From: Nocardioides sp. YR527
GTDB lineage: Bacteria; Actinomycetota; Actinomycetes; Propionibacteriales; Nocardioidaceae
Length of the DNA: 64,000 bases
NCBI RefSeq assembly: GCF_900101045.1
Contig: NZ_FNFN01000001.1
Span: forward strand, 682,001-746,000
Direction: 5' to 3'
The position numbers and the translations under genes are program-made. This document shows, piece after piece, positions 15,597-23,296 of this stretch. The notes under the pieces were generated by a model that made no database searches, was not told the origin of the DNA, and worked only from the letters and a program-made list of their open reading frames with translations. Numbering within the stretch: the first letter of the stretch is position 1; every line of letters begins with the position of its first letter.

Positions 15597-16643
15597 ATGA
15601 CCACTTCTGACCCGACAGGCCTGCACCGGGTGCTCGACGAGCCGGTGAACGGCTCGTTGCCGCTGCCCCAGGCAGCCCGCAGACTCGAGACACGAAAGAC
15701 GTTGTGGCCCGACGAGGTGCGGATCCGGGTGGAGCGGCTGAACCTGGACGCCGCCTCGTTCCGGCAGCTGGAGTCCGCACACGACGGCGACGGAGTGGCC
15801 GTACGCCGCGAGGTTCTCGACATCGTCGCCGATCGCGGCAAGATGCAGAACCCGGTGACCGGGTCGGGCGGCATGCTCGTCGGTGTCGTCGAGGAGGTCG
15901 GCGCCGAGTCGCCTCTGGGGCTGAAGGTCGGGGACAAGGTCGCGACGCTGGTGTCGCTGACCCTGACGCCGTTGGTGATCGAGGACGGCCTCGCGCGTTG
16001 GACCGGCGAGGACGAGCAGGTGCCGTGCGACGGCTACGCCATCCTGTTCGGCCGCTCGATCGCCGCGGTTCTTCCCGACGACCTCGCTCCCGAGCTCGCG
16101 CTGTCGGTGATGGACGTGTGCGGCGCACCGGCGCTGACCCGGCGGGTCGTCGCCGAGCGCTACACCGGTGGAGTGGTCGCCGTGATCGGTGGCGGCGGCA
16201 AGTCCGGCTCGCTCTCGCTGGCCGCGGCCCGCGACGCGGGTGCCGGCCACCTGATCGGCATCGTCCCGACAGAGGCCGAGGCGTCGCGACTTCGTGAGGC
16301 GGACCTCGCCGACGAGGTCGTGGTGGCCGACGCCCGCAACCCGGTGGCGCTGCGTGACGCGGTCGCCAAGGCCGGCGGCCCCGCCGACGTCACCGTGGTG
16401 TGCGTGGACGTGCCAGGCTGCGAGGGCGGCGCCATTCTGGCCACCGCCGACCGGGGCACGGTCGTCTTCTTCTCGATGGCGACCTCCTTCTCCGCCGCCG
16501 CGCTCGGCGCCGAGGGTCTGGCCGCCGACGTCACGATGCTCGTCGGCAACGGGTACGTCCCCGGGCATGCCGCGTACGCCCTGGATCTTCTCCGGGCGAA
16601 CCCGGGCGTCCGGACGCTCTTCGAGGGCAGACTGGCGCCGTGA
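15597..16643 (+). CDS. kdd: L-erythro-3,5-diaminohexanoate dehydrogenase
   Basis: 348 residues from the ATG at 15597, which has AAGGAGG nine bases upstream (an ATG at 15573 has none). The nucleotide-binding loop is VVAVIGGGGKSGSLSLAAAR; PVTGSGGMLVGVVEEVG and VMDVCGAPALTRR are typical of Kdd. It oxidises 3,5-diaminohexanoate to 5-amino-3-oxohexanoate with loss of ammonia, using NAD(P)+. First gene of a five-gene operon, with its stop overlapping the next start by GTGA. Confidence 0.92.
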   Translation: MTTSDPTGLHRVLDEPVNGSLPLPQAARRLETRKTLWPDEVRIRVERLNLDAASFRQLESAHDGDGVAVRREVLDIVADRGKMQNPVTGSGGMLVGVVEEVGAESPLGLKVGDKVATLVSLTLTPLVIEDGLARWTGEDEQVPCDGYAILFGRSIAAVLPDDLAPELALSVMDVCGAPALTRRVVAERYTGGVVAVIGGGGKSGSLSLAAARDAGAGHLIGIVPTEAEASRLREADLADEVVVADARNPVALRDAVAKAGGPADVTVVCVDVPGCEGGAILATADRGTVVFFSMATSFSAAALGAEGLAADVTMLVGNGYVPGHAAYALDLLRANPGVRTLFEGRLAP

Positions 16644-18208
16644 CCCGCATCCTGCTGCGCAACGGTGTGATCCACACCGGCCTGGCCACGGGCGGACCGG
16701 CCTCGGCGATGGCCGTCGAGGACGGGCGCATCGTCTGGACCGGCACCGACCCCACTGTGTTCATGAGAGCTGGTTTCGCGAGTCCCGACGAGGTGGTCGA
16801 CCTCGACGGGCGGCTGATCACGCCGGCCTTCGTCGACAGCCATGTCCACGTTGTCGAGACCGGTGAGCAGATCCTCGGCCTCGACCTCGTCGGCGCGCCC
16901 AGCCGGGATGCGGTGCTCGAGAAGCTCGCCACCTACGTCACGGGCCTGACCCCCGACGCCCTGGTCATCGCCCAGGGCTGGGACGAGTCGCTCTGGCCCG
17001 ACCCGACCCTGCCGACCGCAGCCGAGCTCGACCGCGCCTCGGGCGGGCGCAAGGTCTATCTCAACCGCATCGACGGCCACTCCGCTGTGGTGTCCAGTGC
17101 ACTGATGACCGAGGTGCCCGGGATCACCGGGCTCGTGGGCTGGACGCCGGACGGACGAGTGGAGCGGGAGGCGTTGCGTGCGCTGCTGCCGCTGCTGACC
17201 GACCTCACACCCGCCGGCGACGCCGAGCGTGGTGCTCGTGCGGCGTTGCAGAGCATGGCCGCCCTGGGCATCGGTGCCTTCCACGACAACGCGGGGCCCG
17301 ACATCGGCCCCGAGTCGGACCTGACGGCCGTCCAGTCCGAAGCCGCGGCGATCGGCCTGCACGGCACCTACTACTGGGGCGCCCACCTCGGCTTCGACGA
17401 CCTGGACCGACTCGACGACCTCTCCGGCCTCGCCGGCGACCTCAGCGCGGACGGCTCGATCGGGTCCCGAAGCGCGGCCATGACCAGCGACTACGCCGAC
17501 CTGGCCGGCCACCGTGGCCACGCCTACCTCGCCCCGGAGCAGATGGCCGAGCACATCATCGGCTGCACCCGGCGCGGCGTACAGGCCGGCTTCCACTGCA
17601 TCGGCGACCAGGCGATCGACAACATCGCCCGGGCGTTCCGGCTCGCCGCCCGAACGCTCGGCCGCGAGGTGGTGAGAGCCCGTCGCCACCGGCTCGAGCA
17701 CTGCGAGCTGCCCTCGCCGGCCGCGATCGAGACCTTCGCCGACCTGGGCGTGATCGCGAGCGTGCAGCCGATGTTCGACGGTCTGTGGGGCGGCCCCGAC
17801 CGGATGTACGCCGCCCGGCTGGGGGAGCGCTGGCAGGAGATGAACCCGTTCCGGACCCTGCTCGACGCCGGCGTACGCCTCGCCTTCGGCTCCGACTCGC
17901 CGGTCACGCCGCTGGACCCGTGGGCCGCCGTCCACGCGGCCGTTCACCACCGCACGCCCGGCCAGGGCATCACCCCGGCCGAGGCGTTCGCGGCCCACAC
18001 CGCCGGCGGCTGGTACGCGGCCGGCATCGACGACACCGGCACGCTCGCCGTCGGCCAGCGGGCGACGTACGCCGTGTGGGACCGCACCGCGTTCCCCGAC
18101 CTGACCGCACCCGACGTCGCCGACGTCACCACTGCCTGCCTGCAGACCGTCGTCGACGGCAGGACCGTATTCGAGAAGGACCGATCCGAGAAGGAGGGTG
18201 TCCGGTGA
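16640..18208 (+). CDS. Amidohydrolase family protein (YtcJ-like) inside the kam operon
   Basis: 522 residues, GTG start fixed by the GTGA overlap with kdd. Metal-dependent amidohydrolase fold: ITPAFVDSHVHVVETGEQ (HxH), GFHCIGDQAIDNIARAF, HRLEHCELPSPAAI and LAFGSDSPVTPLDPWAAV (catalytic Asp). The small beta-sandwich at both ends (MAVEDGRIVWTG; VGQRATYAVWD) is present. YtcJ-like enzymes hydrolyse amide or imine bonds of varied small molecules. It occupies a slot not filled this way in clostridial kam clusters and overlaps kamD by GTGA. A role on an acylated or cyclised amino intermediate is inference. Confidence 0.85.
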   Translation: MTRILLRNGVIHTGLATGGPASAMAVEDGRIVWTGTDPTVFMRAGFASPDEVVDLDGRLITPAFVDSHVHVVETGEQILGLDLVGAPSRDAVLEKLATYVTGLTPDALVIAQGWDESLWPDPTLPTAAELDRASGGRKVYLNRIDGHSAVVSSALMTEVPGITGLVGWTPDGRVEREALRALLPLLTDLTPAGDAERGARAALQSMAALGIGAFHDNAGPDIGPESDLTAVQSEAAAIGLHGTYYWGAHLGFDDLDRLDDLSGLAGDLSADGSIGSRSAAMTSDYADLAGHRGHAYLAPEQMAEHIIGCTRRGVQAGFHCIGDQAIDNIARAFRLAARTLGREVVRARRHRLEHCELPSPAAIETFADLGVIASVQPMFDGLWGGPDRMYAARLGERWQEMNPFRTLLDAGVRLAFGSDSPVTPLDPWAAVHAAVHHRTPGQGITPAEAFAAHTAGGWYAAGIDDTGTLAVGQRATYAVWDRTAFPDLTAPDVADVTTACLQTVVDGRTVFEKDRSEKEGVR

Positions 18209-19758
18209 GACTGGATCTGGACCCACGCACGATCGCCCAGGCCCGCGCGCTGGCCGCGAAGGTCGGCGACCCGATCGTCGAGATGGCCACCAAGCACACC
18301 ACCGTCGCCGTCGAGCGGGCCACGCTACGGCTGGCCGGGCTCGCCGGTGCCGACCCGGACGGCACCCCGTGGGTCAACCGCCTGGTCGACGCGGTGCGCG
18401 CCGACATCGGGCTGGAACACGGGGTCGCGCTGCCGGTCTGGCAGGCGCTGGCCAGCTATGGCAACGACCTCTCGCGCCTCGCCGAGGAGGCCGCCGCCGG
18501 CCAGGTGACGTTCCGCCTGCCCGAGGGCGCCGAGGCCGAGCTGGCCGCGAAGCACGCCCGAGAGGCGGTCGGGGTCGGCATCGCCCGGCTCGACGCCAGC
18601 CGGGTGGCGCGCGAGCGGATGATCGCCGAGATCGGCGACGCGCCCCGCAAGCCGTGGATCTACCTGATCGTGGCCACCGGCGACATCTACGAGGACATCC
18701 CGCAGGCGCAGGCGGCCGCGCGCGAGGGCGCCGACATCATCGCGGTCATCCGCTCAACCGGCCAGTCGCTCCTCGACTACGTGCCCGAGGGCGCCACCCG
18801 AGAGGGGTTCGCCGGGACGTACGCGACTCAGGAGAACTTCCGGCTGATGCGCGCGGCCCTCGACGAGACCAGCCGTGAGCTCGGCCGCTACGTCCGGCTC
18901 ACCAACTACGCGAGCGGGCTGTGCATGCCCGAGATCGCGGCGCTGGCGGGCATGGAGCGTCTCGACATGATGCTCAACGACTCGATGTACGGGATCCTGT
19001 TCCGCGACATCAACCCGGTGCGTACGTTCGTCGACCAACGGCTCTCGCGCCAGATCCACGCGCGGGCGGGGATCATCATCAACACCGGCGAGGACAACTA
19101 CCTCACCACCGCTGACGCGGTGGAGGCGGCGCACACCGTCACCACGAGCCAGCTGCTCAACGAGTACTTCGCCAAGGAGGCCGGCCTCGAGGACTGGCAG
19201 CTGGGTCTGGGCCACGCCTTCGAGATCAACCCCGACGTGCCGGACTCGTTCCGCCTCGAGCTCGCCCACGCGCTGCTGGCGAAGACGATCTTCCCCGACG
19301 CCCCGCTGAAGTGGATGCCCCCGACCCGGCACATGACCGGCGACATCTTCAAGGGCTACCTGCTCGACGGGTTCTTCAACCTGGCGGGCGCGATGACCGA
19401 CCAGGGCATCCTGCTGGTCGGGATGATGACCGAGGCGGTCGTGACCCCCTGGCTCTCCGACCGCGACCTGGCCCTGCAGAACGTCCGGTACGTGATGGAT
19501 GCGGCCGGGCGCCTCGGCGAGGACTTCCACCCGGCTCCCGACGGGTTCATCGCCAACCGGGCCCGCGAGGTCCTGGGGGAGTCGATCGACCTGCTCGGGA
19601 AGATCATCGACGAGCCCAACGGGCTGCTCGACGCGATCGCGGACGGCACCTTCGGCCTGATGAAGCGCCCCGCCGACGCCGGCAAGGGCCTCGAGGGCGT
19701 GGCCGAGAAGTCCTCGGCCTACTACAACCCGGCTAGCGACATCCTGGAGGGAAAGTGA
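18205..19758 (+). CDS. kamD: Lysine 5,6-aminomutase, alpha subunit
   Basis: 517 residues; the GTG at 18205 overlaps the amidohydrolase stop. KamD hallmarks: an N-terminal helix ending KVGDPIVEMATKHTTVAVER, then KPWIYLIVATGDIYEDIPQA, AREGADIIAVIRSTGQSLLDYVPEG, TYATQENFRLMRAALDE and LNDSMYGILFRDINPVRTFVDQ. It is the TIM-barrel subunit that binds adenosylcobalamin on its open face and moves the terminal amino group of beta-lysine to C5. The reactivase genes found in some anaerobes are not nearby. Overlaps kamE by GTGA. Confidence 0.93.
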   Translation: MRLDLDPRTIAQARALAAKVGDPIVEMATKHTTVAVERATLRLAGLAGADPDGTPWVNRLVDAVRADIGLEHGVALPVWQALASYGNDLSRLAEEAAAGQVTFRLPEGAEAELAAKHAREAVGVGIARLDASRVARERMIAEIGDAPRKPWIYLIVATGDIYEDIPQAQAAAREGADIIAVIRSTGQSLLDYVPEGATREGFAGTYATQENFRLMRAALDETSRELGRYVRLTNYASGLCMPEIAALAGMERLDMMLNDSMYGILFRDINPVRTFVDQRLSRQIHARAGIIINTGEDNYLTTADAVEAAHTVTTSQLLNEYFAKEAGLEDWQLGLGHAFEINPDVPDSFRLELAHALLAKTIFPDAPLKWMPPTRHMTGDIFKGYLLDGFFNLAGAMTDQGILLVGMMTEAVVTPWLSDRDLALQNVRYVMDAAGRLGEDFHPAPDGFIANRAREVLGESIDLLGKIIDEPNGLLDAIADGTFGLMKRPADAGKGLEGVAEKSSAYYNPASDILEGK

Positions 19759-20495
19759 GCATCATCAGGCCGTACGGCGACACCACGGGCGACGGGATGG
19801 TGCAGGTCTCCTTCACGCTGCCGATCAAGCACAGCAAGGTCGCCGACGGCGCCGCGCTGCAGCTGGCCAACAAGATGGGCATGGAGCCGGCGATGGTCGT
19901 CCACTCCAAGCCGATGGGCGACGACTTCACCTTCTTCGTCGTCTACGGACAGGTGAACCACCTCGTCGACACCGACAAGGTGCAGGTCGTCGAGCGTGAC
20001 TTCCCGCTGCTGACGCCGAAGGAGGCCAACGCGGTGATCAAGGAGACGCTGCGGCGTCCGATGGTCGTCGTCGGCGCCTGCATCGGCACCGACGCCCACA
20101 CGGTCGGGATCGACGCGATCCTCAACATCAAGGGCTTCGCGGGGGAGAAGGGCCTGGAGTACTACAAGGAGATCGAGGTCGTGAACCTCGGCGCCCAGGT
20201 CTCGGTGCCCTCCCTTGTCGAGGCCGCCGTCACCCGAGGTGCCGACGCCGTTCTCGTCTCCCAGGTCGTCACCCAGCGCGACGCGCACCTGCTCAACACC
20301 CGGGAGATGTCGGCGGCGTTCCGCGAGGCCTATCCGGCGGGGGAGCGGCCGCTCCTGGTCGCCGGTGGTCCACGATTCGACGAGTCGATGACCACCGAGC
20401 TCGGCGTCGACCGCATCTTCGGCCGCGGCACCACCCCCGCCGAGGTCGCCTCCTACCTCGTCCACCGCACCACCTCGAAGGAGCCCGCCGCATGA
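19755..20495 (+). CDS. kamE: Lysine 5,6-aminomutase, beta (B12-binding) subunit
   Basis: 246 residues. The DxHxxG cobalamin motif is D113-A-H115-T-V-G118, with H115 as the lower axial ligand to cobalt. NIKGFAGEKGLEYY just after it contains the lysine (K126) expected to hold PLP in this subunit. The C-terminal GADAVLVSQVVTQRDAHLLN and GGPRFD..DRIFGRGTTP complete the Rossmann-like B12 domain. It pairs with KamD. Its stop overlaps kal by ATGA. Confidence 0.93.
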   Translation: MSIIRPYGDTTGDGMVQVSFTLPIKHSKVADGAALQLANKMGMEPAMVVHSKPMGDDFTFFVVYGQVNHLVDTDKVQVVERDFPLLTPKEANAVIKETLRRPMVVVGACIGTDAHTVGIDAILNIKGFAGEKGLEYYKEIEVVNLGAQVSVPSLVEAAVTRGADAVLVSQVVTQRDAHLLNTREMSAAFREAYPAGERPLLVAGGPRFDESMTTELGVDRIFGRGTTPAEVASYLVHRTTSKEPAA

Positions 20496-20878
20496 CGTCA
20501 CCGGAGATCGGTACGAAGGTCGTCCACCGCCGCTACGTCCCCTACTCGCACGCCCACTACGCCGGGAACCTGGTCGACGGGGCCTACAGCCTCGGTCTCT
20601 TCGGCGACGTCGCGACCGAGATGTGCATCCTCACCGACGGTGACGAAGGTCTGTTCGCCTCCTACGACGACGTGCAGTTCAAGGCACCCGTGCGTGCCGG
20701 CGACGTCCTGGAGATCACCTGCGAGCTGATCAAGGCCGGGACCCGGTCGCGGGTGATGGCGTTTGCGGTGCACGTCGTGGCCCGAGGAGCCGCGACCGAG
20801 GCTCGTCCAGGGGCTGCTGAGGTACTGGGGGAGCCGCTGCTCGCGACCTCCGCGCGAGGTACTGTCGTCGTTCCCTGA
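20492..20878 (+). CDS. kal: 3-aminobutyryl-CoA ammonia lyase
   Basis: 128 residues, a hotdog-fold protein. RRYVPYSHAHYAGNLVDGAY, VQFKAPVRAGDVLEITCELI and the closing strands match Kal, which removes ammonia from (S)-3-aminobutyryl-CoA to give crotonyl-CoA, the last step of the kam route. Final gene of the operon, followed by the hairpin at 20958. Confidence 0.92.
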   Translation: MTSPEIGTKVVHRRYVPYSHAHYAGNLVDGAYSLGLFGDVATEMCILTDGDEGLFASYDDVQFKAPVRAGDVLEITCELIKAGTRSRVMAFAVHVVARGAATEARPGAAEVLGEPLLATSARGTVVVP

Positions 20879-20957
20879 GTGCCGTAACGAGTACGTGAAG
20901 ACGACACGCCGAGGATCCTCGCGAATTCTTCACTTTCTCGCGCCCGACAGGCTGTGG

Positions 20958-20991
20958 CTGACCTGCGAAAACATCTGTTTCCGCAGGTCAG
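20958..20991 (+). terminator. Terminator after the kam operon
   Basis: A 15-bp stem with one mismatch (20958-20972 with 20977-20991) around loop ATCT; the arms read CTGACCTGCG and CGCAGGTCAG at the base. It is 80 bases after the kal stop. A shorter palindrome, CGAGGATCCTCG, lies at 20910-20921. Confidence 0.7.
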
Positions 20992-21330
20992 GGCCGTGTT
21001 GACTTCCGCAGAGTCATCGGGTGATGGTGGCAGCGTTCGCCCATGCAGAGTTGCGGCCGGCGGACCGGCGCTCGACGAATCGGGTCGGGGGGTGTCGAGC
21101 CAGGCATGCCTTCGACACGTTTTCGTGGGCGCGGTCAACGGCCGCGAGGGCAACGCGGGAGGGCCGAGGCGCCCTTAGACAACGATCGTCCCCTTGCCTC
21201 CAGCAGGGATCGGAACGGCCCGAAGATCGTCTTGGTGCTCCCGCGACTCTGCTGATTGGCATTCGAGCATGTGACCAACGGCCGGATATCCTGTGATCTC
21301 CACCCCCATTCCTTGACAAGGCCGGCGTAC
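20992..21330. other. About 340 bases without a gene, upstream of ppm
   Basis: No frame here has coding character. The stretch ends with the small repeat CCTTG-A-CAAGG (21311-21321) just ahead of the ppm start, and AAGG in it can serve as the ribosome site. It probably holds the ppm promoter, which I cannot place with confidence. Confidence 0.4.
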
Positions 21331-22131
21331 GTGACGAACGAGCAGCTTCCTCCCTGGACCGAGATCGGTCGGGCGGTGATGGTCATCCCGACCTACAACG
21401 AGGCGGACAACCTCGCCTGGATCGTCGGGCGGCTACGCAAGGCGCAGCCACGTCTCGATGTCCTGGTCGTCGACGACGGCTCACCCGACGGCACCGGCAC
21501 GATCGCCAACGAGCTGGCCGACAACGACGACCAGATCCACGTGCTGCACCGCACCGAGAAGGCCGGGCTGGGGGCTGCCTACCTGCACGGGTTCGGATGG
21601 GCCCTGGAGCAGGGCTACGACGTCGTGGGGGAGATGGACGCCGACGGCTCGCACCAGCCCGAGGAGCTCCACCTGCTGCTGGAGGCGCTCACCTCTGCCG
21701 ACCTGGTGATCGGCGCTCGCTGGATTCGCGGCGGCTCGGTGGTCAACTGGCCGATGTCGCGGCGCCTGCTCTCGGTCGGCGGCAACTTCTACGTCCGGCT
21801 CCTGCTCGGCATCGGCGTCCACGACGCCACCGCGGGCTACCGCCTCTTCCGGCGTACGACGCTGGAGAAGCTGCAGCTGAACAGCGTCGAGTCGACCGGC
21901 TATGTCTTCCAGACCGAGATGGTGACGCGTACGCTGCGGGCCGGCCTCACCGTCAAGGAGGTCCCGATCCAGTTCATCGAGCGGGTCCGGGGCGAGTCGA
22001 AGATGAGCCCCGGGGTCGCCGCCGAGTCGATGCGCCGGGTGACCCGCTGGGGCCTGGCCGAACGCCGCGACCAGCTGCTCCGCCTGCTGCGCCGCTTCGG
22101 CCTGGACCGTCTCGCGGGAGGCCGTCGATGA
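21331..22131 (+). CDS. ppm: Polyprenol monophosphomannose synthase
   Basis: 266 residues from the GTG at 21331; the frame opens at 21256 but those residues are not family-like. GT2 glycosyltransferase with VMVIPTYNEADNLAWIV, VVDDGSPDGTG, the metal-binding GEMDADGSHQPEEL, and DATAGYRLFRRTTLEKL. It makes polyprenyl-phosphate mannose for lipoglycan and protein mannosylation at the membrane. The neighbourhood ppm next to rbpA is the same as in mycobacteria (Rv2051c-Rv2050). There is no apolipoprotein N-acyltransferase fusion. fxsA overlaps the stop by ATGA. Confidence 0.92.
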   Translation: MTNEQLPPWTEIGRAVMVIPTYNEADNLAWIVGRLRKAQPRLDVLVVDDGSPDGTGTIANELADNDDQIHVLHRTEKAGLGAAYLHGFGWALEQGYDVVGEMDADGSHQPEELHLLLEALTSADLVIGARWIRGGSVVNWPMSRRLLSVGGNFYVRLLLGIGVHDATAGYRLFRRTTLEKLQLNSVESTGYVFQTEMVTRTLRAGLTVKEVPIQFIERVRGESKMSPGVAAESMRRVTRWGLAERRDQLLRLLRRFGLDRLAGGRR

Positions 22132-22604
22132 CCACGCGACGCCGCCGGTTCTCCTGGGTGCTGGTGCTTCTGTTCCTGGTGATGCCGCTGGCCGAGCTGT
22201 TCGTGCTCATCCAGGTCGGCCAGGTCATCGGCGTGTGGTGGACGATCCTGCTGCTGATCGCCGACTCGATCTTCGGTGCCTGGCTGATGCGCCGCGAAGG
22301 CTCCCGTGCCTGGTCCGCGCTGTCGACGGCGCTGTCCACCGGCAAGCTACCGTCCAACGAGATCGCCGACGGCGCGCTGATCCTGCTCGGTGGCGCGATG
22401 ATGCTCAGCCCCGGTTTCGTGACCGACATCTTCGGCATCGTGCTGATCCTGCCGTTCACCCGGCCGTTCTTCCGCCGCATCCTGGCCACCATCGTGCAGA
22501 AGCGCCTGGTCACCGCGACGATGCCCTCCACGTTCGGGCCCGGAGCCCGGCCCCGTAACGATGACATCGTCACCGGCGAGGTCATCGACAGGGACAAGGC
22601 CTGA
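22128..22604 (+). CDS. fxsA: FxsA family membrane protein
   Basis: 158 residues. The FxsA core is clear: VLLFLVMPLAELFVLIQVGQ, a second helix, then MRREGSRAWSALSTALSTGK, DGALILLGGAMMLSPGFVTD and the exit helix ILPFTRPFFRRIL. In E. coli FxsA lowers phage T7 exclusion by F plasmids; the general role is unknown. It is translated right behind ppm. Confidence 0.9.
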   Translation: MTTRRRRFSWVLVLLFLVMPLAELFVLIQVGQVIGVWWTILLLIADSIFGAWLMRREGSRAWSALSTALSTGKLPSNEIADGALILLGGAMMLSPGFVTDIFGIVLILPFTRPFFRRILATIVQKRLVTATMPSTFGPGARPRNDDIVTGEVIDRDKA

Positions 22605-22654
22605 GATACGCCGACGGCGGCCCTCCGTGATGGAAGGCCGCCGTCGGCGTATCT
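22604..22654. terminator. 19-bp perfect hairpin between convergent fxsA and rbpA
   Basis: Arms 22604-22622 and 22636-22654 are exact complements with a 13-base loop. The left arm begins inside the fxsA stop codon. No T-run on either side; the position indicates a bidirectional terminator. Confidence 0.8.
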
Positions 22655-22668
22655 GGCTGTGTCAGAAG

Positions 22669-23055
22669 TCAGGCGTTCGCCTTCTTCTTCCCCGGTCCCT
22701 TGCGGTGCAGGTGAGCCGGGCCGATCTCGCCACCACGAAGCAGGTCGAGGCGCTCCTTGAGGATGTCCTCGAGCTCCTTCTCCGAGCGCCGCTCCAGGAG
22801 CATGTCCCAGTGCGTACGCGCCGGCTTCTCGGCCTTCTCCTCCGGCTTGGCGCCGGAGAGGTTGAGAGCCTCCATGCCGCAGCGCGGGCACTCCCAGATG
22901 GCCGGAACCTCGGCCTCGTCCGACATCGTGATCTCGAAGTCGTGACCCTGCGGGCAGCGGTACGCCACCTGCTGACGACCCGCGAACTCGATCCCGCGTT
23001 CGTCCTCAAAACTTTGTCCGCCCAGTCGGGCGCCGCGCAACGTGCGCTCGGCCAT
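22669..23055 (-). CDS. rbpA: RNA polymerase-binding protein RbpA
   Basis: 128 residues. RGARLGGQSFEDERG (N-terminal tail), a zinc-ribbon-like core with YRCPQGHDFEITM and WECPRCG, basic linker, and the sigma-interaction domain THWDMLLERRSEKELEDILKERL. RbpA binds the main sigma factor and RNA polymerase and stabilises open complexes in actinobacteria; it is essential in mycobacteria. AGGAGGTG precedes the ATG, and a sigma-R-type promoter lies 99 bases upstream of it. Confidence 0.96.
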   Translation of the reverse strand: MAERTLRGARLGGQSFEDERGIEFAGRQQVAYRCPQGHDFEITMSDEAEVPAIWECPRCGMEALNLSGAKPEEKAEKPARTHWDMLLERRSEKELEDILKERLDLLRGGEIGPAHLHRKGPGKKKANA

Positions 23056-23153
23056 GAAGCACCTCCTGAGTCGATCGTCCCCCGTTGAATGAGCTGAAGA
23101 GCGAGGCGGTCTGCGGACTCATGACGCAGGCCGTCTGGCCTCTTCACATCGTC

Positions 23154-23179
23154 AACGGTACAGAGGAGGTGATGATTCC
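23154..23179 (-). promoter_or_regulatory. Sigma-R (SigR/SigH) promoter of rbpA
   Basis: On the minus strand GGAAT (23179-23175) and GTT (23156-23154) are exactly 18 bases apart, the GGAAT-N18-GTT consensus of the thiol-stress sigma factor. In Streptomyces coelicolor rbpA is a known sigma-R target. It implies a 5' leader of about 90 bases. Confidence 0.75.
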
Positions 23180-23296
23180 GTGAAATGTAGAGATCGTCGC
23201 CGTGTTGTTCGACACAGGACCCGCCTGACCTGCGAATCTCCCTGAGAAAGTCCTGAGCGGCCGATGTCTCGAAACCGCCAGCCGCTGAGCACGCTC

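Noticed and set aside
16160-18226. 688-codon minus-strand frame across kdd and the amidohydrolase
   Set aside because: Low-complexity Val/Gly/Asp/Arg composition and no known motif, while the plus strand holds two clear enzymes with overlapping start and stop codons.
18205-20878. Cobalamin riboswitch before kamDE
   Set aside because: kamD starts inside an overlap with the preceding gene, leaving no leader, and no B12-box-like sequence was seen before kdd.
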